NCBI RefSeq assembly: GCF_035994945.1
Contig: NZ_CP108677.1
Location: 1,116,001 to 1,180,000, forward strand
Source of the DNA: Streptomyces sp. NBC_01216
Lineage (GTDB): Bacteria; Actinomycetota; Actinomycetes; Streptomycetales; Streptomycetaceae
Direction: 5' to 3'
DNA length: 64,000 bases
This document shows, one piece after another, positions 50,655 to 61,766 of this stretch. Both the position numbers and the translations under genes were made by a program. Position 1 is the first letter of the stretch. Every line of letters starts with the position of its first letter. Under the pieces are notes generated by a model, which saw only the letters and a program-made list of their open reading frames with translations, was not told the DNA's origin and made no database searches.

Positions 50655-51287
50655 TCAGCGCCGGGCGGCCGGTACCTTGCCGACGAGGATGAACTCGTTG
50701 TAGGGGAAGACCTTGCCGACGTTGCGCGGGAAGGGGAAGGAGTAGGTGCGGTCGACGGCCAGTCCGGCCTTCTCCGCGTGGACGCGCAGCCCGTCGAAGT
50801 CGACGAAGCGGACGTGTGTGGCGTCGGTCTTGTAGCCGGCCTCCTGCGGGCAGATCAGGACCACGGAGCCGCCCGGCTTCACCAGCGGAAGGTACTGTTC
50901 CAGGACCGAATCGCCGAGCTCCTCGTCCATGTGCTCCAGGACGTGCGCGCACAGCAGGCTGTCGAAGGAGCCGGGGCCGCAGTCCGGCGCCTCGAAGAGC
51001 TCCTCGGAGGTGTAGGCGGTCAGACCACGCTCCCGGCAGGTCCGCACGGAGGTCGCGTTGTGGTCGACCCCCACACTGTCGGGGCCGCAGTTCAGCAGGT
51101 TGCGGCCGATGCCGCAGCCCACGTCCAGCACTCGGCCGAGTCCCAGTCGCTTGAGGTTCCACCGGTACGGCGCCTGGGTCGGCAGCAGTCGCTTGATGCC
51201 GGAGCTCTCCAGGCGGGCGAGGCGCTTGGTGTAGTCGGAGGACTCGGTCCCCCGCGGGGTGAGAGCCTCGTCCTGGGTGCCGGACAT
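50655..51287 (-). CDS. Class I SAM-dependent methyltransferase
   Basis: A 210-residue protein. The SAM-binding motif I is VLDVGCGIGRNLLN (about 53-66), an acidic residue ends strand 2 (VGVDHNATS), and post-motif LCAHVLEHMDEELGD and LPLVKPGGSVVLICPQEAGY complete the Rossmann-like fold. The substrate is unknown. The last 50 residues (FPFPRNVGKVFPYNEFILVG) probably cover the active site. It is divergent from ectA across a 523-bp gap, with no sign that it belongs to ectoine metabolism. Confidence 0.82.
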   Translation of the reverse strand: MSGTQDEALTPRGTESSDYTKRLARLESSGIKRLLPTQAPYRWNLKRLGLGRVLDVGCGIGRNLLNCGPDSVGVDHNATSVRTCRERGLTAYTSEELFEAPDCGPGSFDSLLCAHVLEHMDEELGDSVLEQYLPLVKPGGSVVLICPQEAGYKTDATHVRFVDFDGLRVHAEKAGLAVDRTYSFPFPRNVGKVFPYNEFILVGKVPAARR

Positions 51288-51810
51288 CGACGACCGCCTT
51301 CTTCATACGGTGAGCTAACGGATAGCGACCGCTCGGAAGCGGAGGGGTACGGAAGCACACGCGTCGCCACCCGGGCGATGGTCCCCTTCACCGCGATGAT
51401 CGGTCACGCGAGGCTATGCCATCGAGAAGGGAAGAGGCAAAGGCGGGCACGGGGCGGTGACAGCCGACGGGGCCCGGCGGGCACCCTCCTCGGGTGGGAC
51501 CCGCGCGGCGACCGCGCGCCTCCCCCGAGTCGAGGCTCCCCCTATATTTCCGCACAGCCTCTCCTCAAACCTGACAAGGGTCGACAATGCAATAACATTC
51601 ACGTGTCAAATATGACTCACTGCAAAGGCGTTACAGCGTCGTTACAAGCAGAGGTTTTGTCCGGTTATAGGCGCCTTCGCCGCCCGGACCGGAGTCCACT
51701 TGCGCTCCACCGTCGCCGCGGAGCGCGATCTGCACCTATCACATGGACCCCCCTCTCGTCACCCCTCGGCGCAAGGTAGTTCTTCGCATCGGTGGGTAGC
51801 TTCGGCGCCC
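51288..51810. other. 523-bp gap upstream of the ectoine operon
   Basis: No credible gene is seen; open frames here are continuations of shadows. The segment 51540-51680 is markedly richer in A/T than the rest and is the likely control region of ectA. No long dyad was found beyond short GC-rich runs. Confidence 0.5.
51641..51669 (+). promoter_or_regulatory. ectA: Candidate ect promoter
   Basis: GTTACA (51641-51646) and GTTATA (51664-51669) are separated by 17 bases in the A/T-rich part of the gap, about 140 bp before ectA. Both are only partial matches to the -35 and -10 consensus, and ect promoters can use alternative sigma factors, so this is tentative. Confidence 0.3.
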
Positions 51811-52368
51811 ATGAGCACTGTTCACGCGGAACGGGAAAACCTTCGGGGGCACGCCCCCCGCCTGCCGAGAGGAATGAGCGTCGACCGGCCCACGGTGGAG
51901 GACGGCAGCGAGCTGTGGAGACTCGCGCGGGACTCCGAGGTCCTGGACGTCAACTCGCCCTACAGCTATCTGCTGTGGTGCCGCGACTTCAACGACACCT
52001 CCGTCGTCGCCAGGGACGATTCCGGGCGGCCGGTGGGCTTCGTGACCGGATACCTGCGTCCCGAGGAGCCCGGCACGCTGTTCGTCTGGCAGGTCGCCGT
52101 CGACGGATCGCTGCGGGGGCAGGGCATCGCCGGGGAGCTCCTCGACGCCCTTTCGGCCCAGGTCGCGAACACGTACGGGCTGAGCCGGATCGAGACCACC
52201 GTGACCCCGGACAACGTGCCCTCGGAACGCCTCTTCCGCTCCTACGCGGCCCGGCACGGCGCCGAGCTCACCCGAAAGGTCCTCTTCCCGGCCGCGGCCT
52301 TCCCCGACGTGCCCGGCGACGGACACGAGCCCGAGGTGCTCTACCGCATCGGCCCTCTGTCGATCTGA
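51811..52368 (+). CDS. ectA: L-2,4-diaminobutyrate N-acetyltransferase
   Basis: A 185-residue GNAT enzyme that acetylates diaminobutyrate, the second step of ectoine synthesis. DRPTVEDGSELWRLARDSEV and LDVNSPYSYLLWCRDFNDTS are EctA hallmarks, and motif A reads QVAVDGSLRGQGIAGELLDA. The ATG at 51811 fits the usual EctA length; the frame open before it is noncoding. It is the first gene of ectABCD-ehuBCDA. Confidence 0.93.
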   Translation: MSTVHAERENLRGHAPRLPRGMSVDRPTVEDGSELWRLARDSEVLDVNSPYSYLLWCRDFNDTSVVARDDSGRPVGFVTGYLRPEEPGTLFVWQVAVDGSLRGQGIAGELLDALSAQVANTYGLSRIETTVTPDNVPSERLFRSYAARHGAELTRKVLFPAAAFPDVPGDGHEPEVLYRIGPLSI

Positions 52369-52425
52369 CCGTGCGCCCAACGAAGCGCCCCCGGCTCCCC
52401 CGGACGGGCCCTCGACACCCGCACG

Positions 52426-52461
52426 CCCGCACCCGCACCCGCACCCGCACCCGCACCCGCA
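52426..52461 (+). repeat. CCCGCA hexamer array between ectA and ectB
   Basis: Six perfect tandem copies of CCCGCA, with a further copy at 52418-52423, in the 122-bp ectA-ectB spacer and ending 29 bases before the ectB start. It is a simple repeat liable to copy-number change; it spares the ectB RBS. Confidence 0.75.
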
Positions 52462-52490
52462 CCAGCGAAAACCCCCAGGAGAAGAACACC

Positions 52491-53759
52491 GTGACCCTCA
52501 CCGAGACTGTCCCGACCGTCTTCGAGACCGTCGAATCGGAGGTCCGCAGCTACTGCCGTGCCTGGCCCGTCGTGTTCGAGCGCGCCAGCGGCAGCCGGCT
52601 GTACGACGAGCACGGGCGGCCCTTCCTCGACTTCTTCGCCGGAGCGGGCTCCCTGAACTACGGACACAACAACCCGGTCCTCAAGCGGGCACTCCTCGAC
52701 TACCTGGCCAACGACGGCATCACCCACGGCCTCGACATGTCGACGGCCGCCAAGCGCGACTTCCTCGAGACGTTCCGCTCGACGATCCTCGAGCCCCGCG
52801 CCCTGCCCTACAAGGTGATGTTCCCGGGCCCGACGGGCACCAACGCGGTCGAGGCGGCCCTGAAACTCGCCCGCAAGGTCACCGGGCGCCAGCAGATCGT
52901 CTCCTTCACCAACGCCTTCCACGGCATGTCGCTCGGCTCACTCGCCGTGACCGGCAACGCCGCCAAGCGCGGTGGTGCGGGCGTGCCGCTGTCCCACGCC
53001 ACCCAGATGCCCTTCGACCAGTACCTCGGCGGCCAGACCCCTGACTTCCTCTGGTTCGAGCGGCTTCTGGAGGACCCCAGCTCCGGTCTCGACCACCCGG
53101 CGGCCGTGATCGTCGAGACGGTCCAGGGCGAAGGCGGCATCAACGTCGCGCGCGCCGAGTGGCTGCGCAAGCTCGCGGACCTCTGCCGCCGTCACGACAT
53201 GCTCCTGATCGTGGACGACGTCCAGATGGGCTGCGGACGCACCGGCGACTTCTTCTCCTTCGAGGAAGCGGGCATCACGCCCGACATCGTCACCCTGTCG
53301 AAGTCCATCAGCGGCTACGGCCTGCCGATGGCCCTCTGCCTGTTCCGCGCCGAGCTGGACCAGTGGCAGCCCGGCGAGCACAACGGGACCTTCCGCGGCA
53401 ACAACCCCGCCTTCGTCACCGCCACCGCCGCCCTCGACGCCTACTGGCGCGACGGCGCCCTGCGCGACCGCACCCTCGCCCGGGCCGACCGCCTGGAGCA
53501 CGCCCTGCTCGACCTGTGCACCGGGGACGGCTCGACCGGTCTGGCCGTCCGCGGACGCGGCCTCGTGTGGGGTCTGGAGTTCGCCGACGGCGACCGCGCC
53601 GACGCCGTGTGCCGTCGCGCGTTCGAACTCGGCCTGCTGCTGGAGACGTCGGGCGCGCACGGCGAGGTCGTCAAGCTCCTCCCGCCGCTCACCGCGACGG
53701 ACGACGAGCTCGACGAGGGCCTCGGCATCCTGGCCCGTTCCGTCCGCCACACCGCCTGA
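52491..53759 (+). CDS. ectB: Diaminobutyrate-2-oxoglutarate aminotransferase
   Basis: A 422-residue class III PLP aminotransferase, starting at a GTG with CAGGAGAAG nine bases upstream. The PLP lysine is Lys 271 in [12 protein letters not shown], and [19 protein letters not shown] precedes it with the conserved Asp. [12 protein letters not shown] and the C-terminal block are as in EctB. It makes diaminobutyrate from aspartate semialdehyde and glutamate, the first committed step of ectoine synthesis. Confidence 0.94.
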   Translation: MTLTETVPTVFETVESEVRSYCRAWPVVFERASGSRLYDEHGRPFLDFFAGAGSLNYGHNNPVLKRALLDYLANDGITHGLDMSTAAKRDFLETFRSTILEPRALPYKVMFPGPTGTNAVEAALKLARKVTGRQQIVSFTNAFHGMSLGSLAVTGNAAKRGGAGVPLSHATQMPFDQYLGGQTPDFLWFERLLEDPSSGLDHPAAVIVETVQGEGGINVARAEWLRKLADLCRRHDMLLIVDDVQMGCGRTGDFFSFEEAGITPDIVTLSKSISGYGLPMALCLFRAELDQWQPGEHNGTFRGNNPAFVTATAALDAYWRDGALRDRTLARADRLEHALLDLCTGDGSTGLAVRGRGLVWGLEFADGDRADAVCRRAFELGLLLETSGAHGEVVKLLPPLTATDDELDEGLGILARSVRHTA

Positions 53760-53790
53760 CCACCGTCGACGTACCCGAAAGGCACCACCC

Positions 53791-54195
53791 ATGATCGTCC
53801 GTTCCTTCGACGAGCTGGAGAACACCGAGCGGCATGTGAAGGCCGGCTCGGGCACCTGGGAGAGCAAGCGCATCATCCTGGCCCGCGAGCGGGTCGGGTT
53901 CTCCCTCCACGAGACGGTGCTCTACGCGGGCACCGAGACCTCCATGTGGTACGCGAACCACGTCGAGGCCGTCGTCTGCACCGCCGGTGAGGCCGAGCTC
54001 ACCGACCACGAGACCGGCAGCACCTACACGATCACGCCGGGAACGATGTACCTGCTCGACGGGCACGAGCGCCACACCCTCAGGGTCAAGCAGGACTTCC
54101 GCTGTCTGTGCGTCTTCAACCCACCCGTCACGGGCCGCGAGGACCACGACGAGAACGGCGTCTACCCGCTCCTCACCGAGCCCGGCGACGCCTGA
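53791..54195 (+). CDS. ectC: L-ectoine synthase
   Basis: A 134-residue cupin that closes N-acetyl-diaminobutyrate to ectoine with loss of water. [20 protein letters not shown] and [20 protein letters not shown] are characteristic, as is [20 protein letters not shown] with metal-binding residues. Length is typical. It follows ectB by 31 bp with the RBS GAAAGG. Confidence 0.95.
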   Translation: MIVRSFDELENTERHVKAGSGTWESKRIILARERVGFSLHETVLYAGTETSMWYANHVEAVVCTAGEAELTDHETGSTYTITPGTMYLLDGHERHTLRVKQDFRCLCVFNPPVTGREDHDENGVYPLLTEPGDA

Positions 54196-54269
54196 CACGA
54201 GGGCCCCGGCCCACGGCACGCCGCCACCGAGCACGACGCAAGCACGCAACACGAGAGGCAGACACCACC

Positions 54270-55166
54270 ATGACCGCCCCTACCCGCCCCGTCGACCTGT
54301 ACCCCACGCGCGGCCCCGAGGAGGTGCTGGTCGGCCGCAAGGACCCCGTGGTGTGGTCGGAGCCCGGCACTCCCGGCCCGTTCTGGGCCCGTGAGCTCGA
54401 GGAGTACGAGCGCGACGGCTTCGTGACCGTCGACGAACTCGTCACCGCGGACGAGGTCGTGGAGCTGCGGACGGAGCTGGACCGGCTCGTCACCGACCCG
54501 GCCATGCGCGAGGACGAACGGTCCATCGTCGAGCCGCGTTCCCAGGAGATCCGTTCGGTCTTCGAGATCCACCGCATCAGCGAGGTCTTCGCCCGGCTCG
54601 CGGCCGACCCCCGCGTCGTCGGCCGCGCCCGCCAGATCCTCGGTTCCGACGTGTACATCCACCAGTCGCGGATCAACGTGAAGCCCGGCTTCGGCGCCAG
54701 CGGCTTCTACTGGCACTCCGACTTCGAGACCTGGCACGCCGAGGACGGCCTGCCGCAGATGCGCACGGTCTCGGTGTCGATCGCGCTCACGCCGAACTAC
54801 ACCACCAACGGCAGCCTCATGATCATGCCGGGTTCGCACCGGACGTTCCTGGGCTGCGCCGGCGCCACTCCGGAGGACAACTACAAGAAGTCCCTGCAGA
54901 TGCAGGACGCCGGGACGCCCTCGAAGGAGGCCCTGACGACCTTCGCCGACGCCTGCGGAATCCGGCACTTCACCGGCGCGGCCGGCTCGGCGACCTGGTT
55001 CGACTGCAACGCGCTGCACGGCTCGGGCGACAACATCACCCCGTATCCCCGCAGCAACGTCTTCCTCGTCTTCAACAGCGTGGAGAACGAGCCCGAACTC
55101 CCCTTCGCGGCCCCCGTCCGGCGTCCTCCCTTCATCGCCTCGCGGGACTTCACGCCCCTCGGATGA
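54270..55166 (+). CDS. ectD: Ectoine hydroxylase
   Basis: A 298-residue PhyH-type Fe(II)/2-oxoglutarate dioxygenase converting ectoine to 5-hydroxyectoine. The Fe ligands are His 149 and Asp 151 in FYWHSDFETWHAEDG and His 250 in CNALHGSGDNI; the 2-oxoglutarate Arg follows in TPYPRSNVFLVFN. The EctD signature SRINVKPGFGASGFYWHSD is present. Its stop overlaps an alternative in-frame ehuB start (ATGA), and the RBS (GAGAGGCAG) lies before its ATG. Confidence 0.94.
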   Translation: MTAPTRPVDLYPTRGPEEVLVGRKDPVVWSEPGTPGPFWARELEEYERDGFVTVDELVTADEVVELRTELDRLVTDPAMREDERSIVEPRSQEIRSVFEIHRISEVFARLAADPRVVGRARQILGSDVYIHQSRINVKPGFGASGFYWHSDFETWHAEDGLPQMRTVSVSIALTPNYTTNGSLMIMPGSHRTFLGCAGATPEDNYKKSLQMQDAGTPSKEALTTFADACGIRHFTGAAGSATWFDCNALHGSGDNITPYPRSNVFLVFNSVENEPELPFAAPVRRPPFIASRDFTPLG

Positions 55167-55210
55167 GCTCTCGCCCCGCGCAGCCCGCAGCACCAGCAGA
55201 AAGGCAGGAC

Positions 55211-56128
55211 ATGACTCCGCCCGAGCACTTCTCCCGCCGGGGATTCCTCACCGGTACGGCGGCCCTCGGCACACTGGCGCTCGCCACTCCCCTGCTCGCC
55301 GCCTGTTCCCGGACCGACGTGGGTTCCGGGGCGTCGGCCGACGGCGACACCCTGGAGAAGCTCCGTGAACAGGGCTTCGTCCGGGTCGGGTTCGCCGGCG
55401 AGGCTCCGTACGGCTTCCGGGACGGCGACGCGCTCGCCGGCGAGGCCCCGACGCTCCACCGCGAGATCTTCAAGGCGCTCGGGGTCCCCGAACTCCGGCC
55501 GACCCTCACCGAGTTCGGCGCCCTGATCCCTGGTCTCCTGGCCGGGCGCTTCGACGTCGTGAGCGCGGGCATGGCGATCACCCCCGAGCGCTGCGCGAAG
55601 GTGATCTTCTCCGAGCCCGAGTTCGTCTCCCCGACTGCGCTGATGGTCCGCCAGGGAAACCCCAAGGGCCTCAGCGACCTGAAGTCCGTCGCGTCCGCGG
55701 GAGCCTCCGTCGGGGTGCTGACCGCCGCGGTCGAGACCTCGTACGCGAAGGCGGCCGGCGTCCCCGAAGGGGCCGTGAAGACCCTGGCCAAGCAGCAGGA
55801 CGGGCTCGACGCCCTGCTGGCCGGCCGGATCGACTGCTTCGCGCTGACCGGCATCTCCCTGAGGTGGCTCGCCCGGACCAACAAGGGCGCCGCGGTCGAG
55901 GTCCTCGACCCCTTCGTCCCGGAGATCGACGGCGTGCAGCAGTTCAGCCCCGGTGGAGCCGTGTTCAGACCCGGGGCGACGGCCCTGCGCGACGCCTTCA
56001 ACGGCGAACTCGCGAAGATCACCGGCAAGCCCGAGCACTACGTCGAGCTGATCGGACGCTACGGCTTCACCGAACGCGAGGTCCCGCCGAAGACCCTGCG
56101 GACGGCGGATCTGTGCGGCACGGCGTGA
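55211..56128 (+). CDS. ehuB: Ectoine/hydroxyectoine ABC transporter, substrate-binding lipoprotein
   Basis: A 305-residue extracellular solute-binding protein family 3 member. From the ATG at 55211 (AAGGCAGGA just upstream) it has a Tat-type signal (SRRGFLTGTAALGTLALATP) ending in the lipobox LLAAC. The ATG at 55163 overlaps the ectD stop and would add 16 residues before the signal, so the later start is preferred. VRVGFAGEAPYGFRDGDALA and AGRFDVVSAGMAITPERC place it with EhuB-type receptors. It should recapture leaked ectoines. Confidence 0.87.
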   Translation: MTPPEHFSRRGFLTGTAALGTLALATPLLAACSRTDVGSGASADGDTLEKLREQGFVRVGFAGEAPYGFRDGDALAGEAPTLHREIFKALGVPELRPTLTEFGALIPGLLAGRFDVVSAGMAITPERCAKVIFSEPEFVSPTALMVRQGNPKGLSDLKSVASAGASVGVLTAAVETSYAKAAGVPEGAVKTLAKQQDGLDALLAGRIDCFALTGISLRWLARTNKGAAVEVLDPFVPEIDGVQQFSPGGAVFRPGATALRDAFNGELAKITGKPEHYVELIGRYGFTEREVPPKTLRTADLCGTA

Positions 56129-56140
56129 GGGACGTCCGTC

Positions 56141-56815
56141 ATGGCTGACTTCCTCCCCGAACTCGTGGGAGCCACGCCACGCCTGGGCGAGGGCCTGCTG
56201 GTGACCCTTGAGGCCACCGTGCTGGGAGCCGCCCTGGCACTGGCCCTCGCCTATGCGCTCGGCCTGGCGTCTCGGTCCTCGCGGTGGGCCGTTCGGGGCG
56301 GGGTTCGCGTCGTCGTGGAGTTCTTCCGCGGAACGTCGTTGTACGTGCAGTTGTTCTGGCTGTTCTTCGCGCTGCCGATGCTCGGATTCCGGCTGGAGCC
56401 GCTGGCCTGCGCCGTACTCGCGCTCGGGCTCAACTACGGCGCCTACGGTGCCGAGGTGGTCCGCGGCGCGGTCAACGCGGTGCCCCGTGCCCAGAGCGAG
56501 GCGGCGGTCGCTCTGGGCATGAGCCCGGGTCTGCGCCTGCGGCGGATCATCCTGCCTCAGGCGAACGTCCTGATGATCCCCCCGTTCAAGAACCTGCTCA
56601 TCCAGCTCCTCAAGGCGACACCACTGCTGTCACTGATCACCGTCGCCGACCTCACCTTCGAGATCGACCAGCTGCGGTCGGCGACCGGCAACACGGCCGC
56701 CGCCTATCTGCTGCTCCTGCTGCTCTACTTCGGGCTGGCCGCCGCCCTGAGCGCCGTGATGAACAGCGCTGAGAGGGCGGCCAAGAAGCGACTCGGACAG
56801 GCAGGTGACGCGTGA
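56141..56815 (+). CDS. ehuC: Ectoine/hydroxyectoine ABC transporter permease
   Basis: A 224-residue polar amino-acid type permease with five membrane segments. The EAA loop (AVNAVPRAQSEAAVALGMSP, LRRIILPQAN) is the site that contacts the ATPase. It starts 12 bp after ehuB and overlaps the ehuD start by 4 bp. Confidence 0.86.
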   Translation: MADFLPELVGATPRLGEGLLVTLEATVLGAALALALAYALGLASRSSRWAVRGGVRVVVEFFRGTSLYVQLFWLFFALPMLGFRLEPLACAVLALGLNYGAYGAEVVRGAVNAVPRAQSEAAVALGMSPGLRLRRIILPQANVLMIPPFKNLLIQLLKATPLLSLITVADLTFEIDQLRSATGNTAAAYLLLLLLYFGLAAALSAVMNSAERAAKKRLGQAGDA

Positions 56816-57450
56816 TGTGGGACAGCGAAGCGGCTTGGGCCGCGCTGCCCGTCGTACTCGACGGCTTCCGGATCACCCTGCTCGCCACCGTCCTCGGCTT
56901 CGTCGTCGCCGCCGTCCTGGGGCTGGTGATCGCGCTGGTGCTGCGCGCGGACACCCGCTGGTTGACCCTGCCGGTCCGGGCGGCGGCCGGATTCATCCGC
57001 TCGACCCCGCTCCTGGTGCAGCTGTTCGCGGCGTGGGTGCTCCTCCCCGGCCTGAACGCGTTGACGCTCGGTGTCCTGGTGCTGGGCGTCCACTACGCCA
57101 CCTACCTCTGCGAGGTGTACCGGGCGGGCATCGACGCCGTGCCGAAGGGGCAGTGGGAGGCGTGCACGGCACTCTCCCTGCCGCGTCGGCGGGTGTGGCG
57201 CGCGGTCGTCCTGCCGCAGGCGGTGCGCAACGTCCTCCCGCCGCTCGGCAACTACGCCGTCTCCATGTTCAAGGAGACCCCCCTGCTCTCGGTGATCACG
57301 GTGCACGAGATGGTCCACGAGGCGAACACCTACGGCAGCACCCACTTCGCCTACCTGGAGAGCTTCACCCTGGCCGCCGCCGTCTTCCTGCTCGCGAGCT
57401 GGCCGACATCCCTGCTCGTACGACGCCTGGAGGCACGCCTTGCCCACTGA
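56812..57450 (+). CDS. ehuD: Ectoine/hydroxyectoine ABC transporter permease
   Basis: A 212-residue second permease (GTG at 56812, or ATG at 56815). The EAA loop is GIDAVPKGQWEACTALSLPR, then AVVLPQAVRN. Membrane segments such as ITLLATVLGFVVAAVLGLVI and SIRSTPLLVQLFAAWVL-like regions place it with HisMQ-type subunits. It partners EhuC to form the channel. Confidence 0.86.
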   Translation: MMWDSEAAWAALPVVLDGFRITLLATVLGFVVAAVLGLVIALVLRADTRWLTLPVRAAAGFIRSTPLLVQLFAAWVLLPGLNALTLGVLVLGVHYATYLCEVYRAGIDAVPKGQWEACTALSLPRRRVWRAVVLPQAVRNVLPPLGNYAVSMFKETPLLSVITVHEMVHEANTYGSTHFAYLESFTLAAAVFLLASWPTSLLVRRLEARLAH

Positions 57451-58249
57451 CGCCCCGCTCGACAGCGAGCCGCCCACGGCACCCGGCATGATCCATTTCG
57501 ACAGGGTCACCAAGCGCTTCGGCGACACGACGGTGCTCGACGGCCTCGACCTGACGGTCGAGCGGGGCGAGCACGTGACGCTGATCGGCCCGAGCGGCTC
57601 GGGAAAGACCACCATCCTGCGGCTCCTGATGACGCTGGAGAAGGTCACCGACGGCGTGATCCACGTGGACGGCCGGCCCTTCTCGCACATGCCGACCGGA
57701 CCGAAGGGGGCGCTCGCCCCCGCGAACGAACGCCACCTCGCTCCGCGGCGGCGCCGGATCGGCATGGTCTTCCAGCAGTTCAACCTGTTCCCGCACATGA
57801 GCGTCCTGGAGAACATCGTCGAGGCGCCCGTGCACGTCCTCGGGCTGTCCCGGGACGAGGCGGCGGAGCGGGGGCGGGAACTGCTGGGCATGGTCGGCCT
57901 CGGCGACAAGCACGACGCCCACCCGACCCGCCTCTCCGGCGGACAGCAGCAGCGGGTGGCGATCGCCCGCGCGCTCGCCATGCGGCCCGAGATCCTCCTC
58001 CTCGACGAGGTCACCTCCGCACTCGACCCCGAGCTGGTCGCGGAGGTGCTCGACGTCCTCAGGGACGTGGCCCGGAGCACCGACATCACCATGCTCTGCG
58101 TGACGCACGAGATGGGCTTCGCCCGGGACGTCTCGGACCGGATCCTGATGTTCGACCAGGGCCGGATCCTGGAATCGGCTCCGCCGGACCAGCTGTTGGA
58201 CAACCCGGGTCACGAGCGGACCCGCGGCTTCCTCCGCTCGGTCCGCTGA
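57440..58249 (+). CDS. ehuA: Ectoine/hydroxyectoine ABC transporter ATPase
   Basis: A 269-residue ABC ATPase starting at a TTG that overlaps the ehuD end by 11 bp. Walker A is GPSGSGKTT (about residues 54-62), signature LSGGQQQRVAIARAL, Walker B ILLLDEVTSALDPE (Val for the usual Pro after DE, common in polar amino-acid ATPases), and H-loop VTHEMGFARDVSD. It energises EhuCD and closes the ectABCD-ehuBCDA operon. Confidence 0.88.
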   Translation: MPTDAPLDSEPPTAPGMIHFDRVTKRFGDTTVLDGLDLTVERGEHVTLIGPSGSGKTTILRLLMTLEKVTDGVIHVDGRPFSHMPTGPKGALAPANERHLAPRRRRIGMVFQQFNLFPHMSVLENIVEAPVHVLGLSRDEAAERGRELLGMVGLGDKHDAHPTRLSGGQQQRVAIARALAMRPEILLLDEVTSALDPELVAEVLDVLRDVARSTDITMLCVTHEMGFARDVSDRILMFDQGRILESAPPDQLLDNPGHERTRGFLRSVR

Positions 58250-58369
58250 CGGCGCGCGGGCGAACGGCCGGGCCGTCCTCCTCGGGGGGGCCCGGCCTGT
58301 TTCGCCCGGACCGGCAACGCCGGCAGCGCGCGTGCCAGGGCGTGACCGCCCCGCCGGAGGCCACCCGAC

Positions 58370-58384
58370 AGGCTCTGAGAGCCT
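58370..58384. terminator. Short hairpin before the molybdopterin oxidoreductase stop
   Basis: A 6-bp stem AGGCTC/GAGCCT (58370-58375 with 58379-58384) with a 3-base loop next to the stop of a convergent gene. It is weak by length; GC-rich dyads around 58260-58300 may do more. Confidence 0.3.
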
Positions 58385-59962
58385 CTAGGTGACGGTGACG
58401 AACACGCTGTGCCACCCGTCGGCCCCGTCGGGGATGGTGCGGGCGCGCTGCTCGGTCTGGACCGCGCCGCTGCCGTCGGTGGCACGGACGGTGAGGGTGT
58501 GCCCGCCGGGGGTCGCCTGCCACCGGTAGGACCACTGTCGCCAGGTGTCGACACCGTCCTGGGCCGCGAGGTCGGCGTCCTGCCAGGGACCGTCGTCGAC
58601 ACGGACCTGCACGCGGGTGATGCCCCGGCGCTGAGCCCAGGCGACTCCGGCCACGGTGACCGGGCCGGCCGCGGGGCGGGCGAAGGGTTTCGGCGTGTCG
58701 ACGCGGGACTGGGTCTTGATCGGGGCCCGGCGTGCCCACCCCCGCTTGACCCAGTAGGGGTCGTAGGCGTCGAACGTGGTGAGTTCGATGTCCTCGATCC
58801 ACTTGCACGCCGACACGTAGCCGAAGAGACCGGGGACGAGCATGCGGACCGGGAAGCCGTGGTCGAAGGGCAGGGGTTCGCCGTTCATGCCGACGGCGAG
58901 CATCGCGTCCCGACCGTCCATGACGTCGGCGACCGGGGAACCGAGCGTCATGCCGTCGACGGAGCGTGCCACCAGCTGGTCGGCCTTGCCGCCCTCGGCC
59001 GGGGGTCTCACACCGCACTCGGCGAGCAGTCCGGCCAGGGACACGCCGAGCCATCGCGCGTTGCCGACGTACGGCCCGCCCACCTCGTTCGACACGCACG
59101 TCAGTGTGATGTCGCGCTCGATGAGCGGTCGGGCCAGCAACTCGTCCAGGGTGAAGGTACGGGCGCGGGTCACGCCCTTTCCGTGGATGCGCAGCCGCCA
59201 GGTCCCGGCGTCGACCTTGGGCACGACCAGTGCGGTGTCGACGCGGTAGAAGTCCCGGTTGGGCGTGGTGAACGCGCTGATCGCCGGGACCTTGAGCCGT
59301 GCTCCGGCGGGCACCGCGGGAGCGGGCGAGGCCGGAGCGGGGAGTACCAGATCGTCCCGGGAGGCGATCGCGCCCCGGCCCCGCCGCGCCGACAGCGTGC
59401 GGCCCAGTGCCCCGGCACCGGTGGCGGCCGCGGCGGTGACGGCTGCCGCGGCGAGGAAACCCCTTCGGCTCCAGGCGGAGCCCGTGCCCTCGGGACCGGC
59501 GGCCGTCCCGGCGGATGGCGCCCTGCCCGCCAGCACGTACAGCACCGCCGCGCCCGCCAACGCGCCCACGAGGGACGGCAGGACGTCTCCGACTCCCGCC
59601 GAGTCGGGCCTGCTCAGGGCGGCGGACGCACCGACGGCCCCGAAGAGCAGGACCCCCGCCGCGCCCAGCCGCCGGTGACGGAGCGCCAGGACACCCAGGC
59701 CGATCGCGAACAGCGCGAGGAGGGCGATGATGCCGAGGCGCAGGACGGTCTTGTCGTCCTCGCCGAAGGTACGGATCGCGAAGTCCTTCACGGCCGCCGG
59801 GGTGCGGTCGATGACGGCACCGCCGACCACGGTGACCGGACCGGTCGCGGGCCGTACCAGGGCGGCGGCCAGCTCGGCCACCGCCAGCGCGGTGAGGCCG
59901 GCCGGCAGGCCGGCCGACGCGCCGAGGGACGCTCGGCGGAGGGTGGTGCGGAAGCTGGTCAC
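58385..59962 (-). CDS. Sulfite oxidase-like molybdopterin-dependent oxidoreductase, membrane-anchored
   Basis: A 525-residue protein starting at a GTG. Four membrane segments precede residue 165 (LTALAVAELAAALV, LGIIALLALFAIGLGVLAL, and two more). A Tat-like internal motif SRRGFLAAAAVTAAAA leads to the catalytic part. The Mo ligand Cys is in RDITLTCVSNEVGGPYVGNA; CKWIEDIELTTFDAYDPYWV and the C-terminal Mo-co dimerisation domain (VTVAGVAWAQRRGITRVQVR) complete the sulfite-oxidase fold. It likely sits on the outer membrane face. The electron acceptor and substrate are unknown. Confidence 0.84.
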   Translation of the reverse strand: MTSFRTTLRRASLGASAGLPAGLTALAVAELAAALVRPATGPVTVVGGAVIDRTPAAVKDFAIRTFGEDDKTVLRLGIIALLALFAIGLGVLALRHRRLGAAGVLLFGAVGASAALSRPDSAGVGDVLPSLVGALAGAAVLYVLAGRAPSAGTAAGPEGTGSAWSRRGFLAAAAVTAAAATGAGALGRTLSARRGRGAIASRDDLVLPAPASPAPAVPAGARLKVPAISAFTTPNRDFYRVDTALVVPKVDAGTWRLRIHGKGVTRARTFTLDELLARPLIERDITLTCVSNEVGGPYVGNARWLGVSLAGLLAECGVRPPAEGGKADQLVARSVDGMTLGSPVADVMDGRDAMLAVGMNGEPLPFDHGFPVRMLVPGLFGYVSACKWIEDIELTTFDAYDPYWVKRGWARRAPIKTQSRVDTPKPFARPAAGPVTVAGVAWAQRRGITRVQVRVDDGPWQDADLAAQDGVDTWRQWSYRWQATPGGHTLTVRATDGSGAVQTEQRARTIPDGADGWHSVFVTVT

Positions 59963-60159
59963 ATGGCGTCATTCGGTGGCACCCGCACGGCGGATTGGTC
60001 CGTCATCCGCACGAGTCGGATCGGCGTGTTTCCCGGCGTCCCGGGGCCGGCCGCCGGGCGGCCGGTGCGGCGAGCTCCTCGGGAACGCCGTTGCCGGGCT
60101 CGCGAGGACGGGCGGGGCTCCTCCCCCGCCGGGAGCGGTCCGGCCACCGGACGCGCTCC

Positions 60160-61689
<1,530 letters not shown>

Positions 61690-61766
61690 GGCGGCGGAAC
61701 CCTTCGTTCGTTCGGCTGGGGACGGAACGAGGCCGTGCGGGGCGAGCGGGGTTCGGCGGCCCGGTC

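Noticed and set aside
52418..52461. Possible CRISPR-like array
   Set aside because: The unit is a 6-bp tandem repeat without spacers. No CRISPR array or cas gene was seen anywhere in the window.
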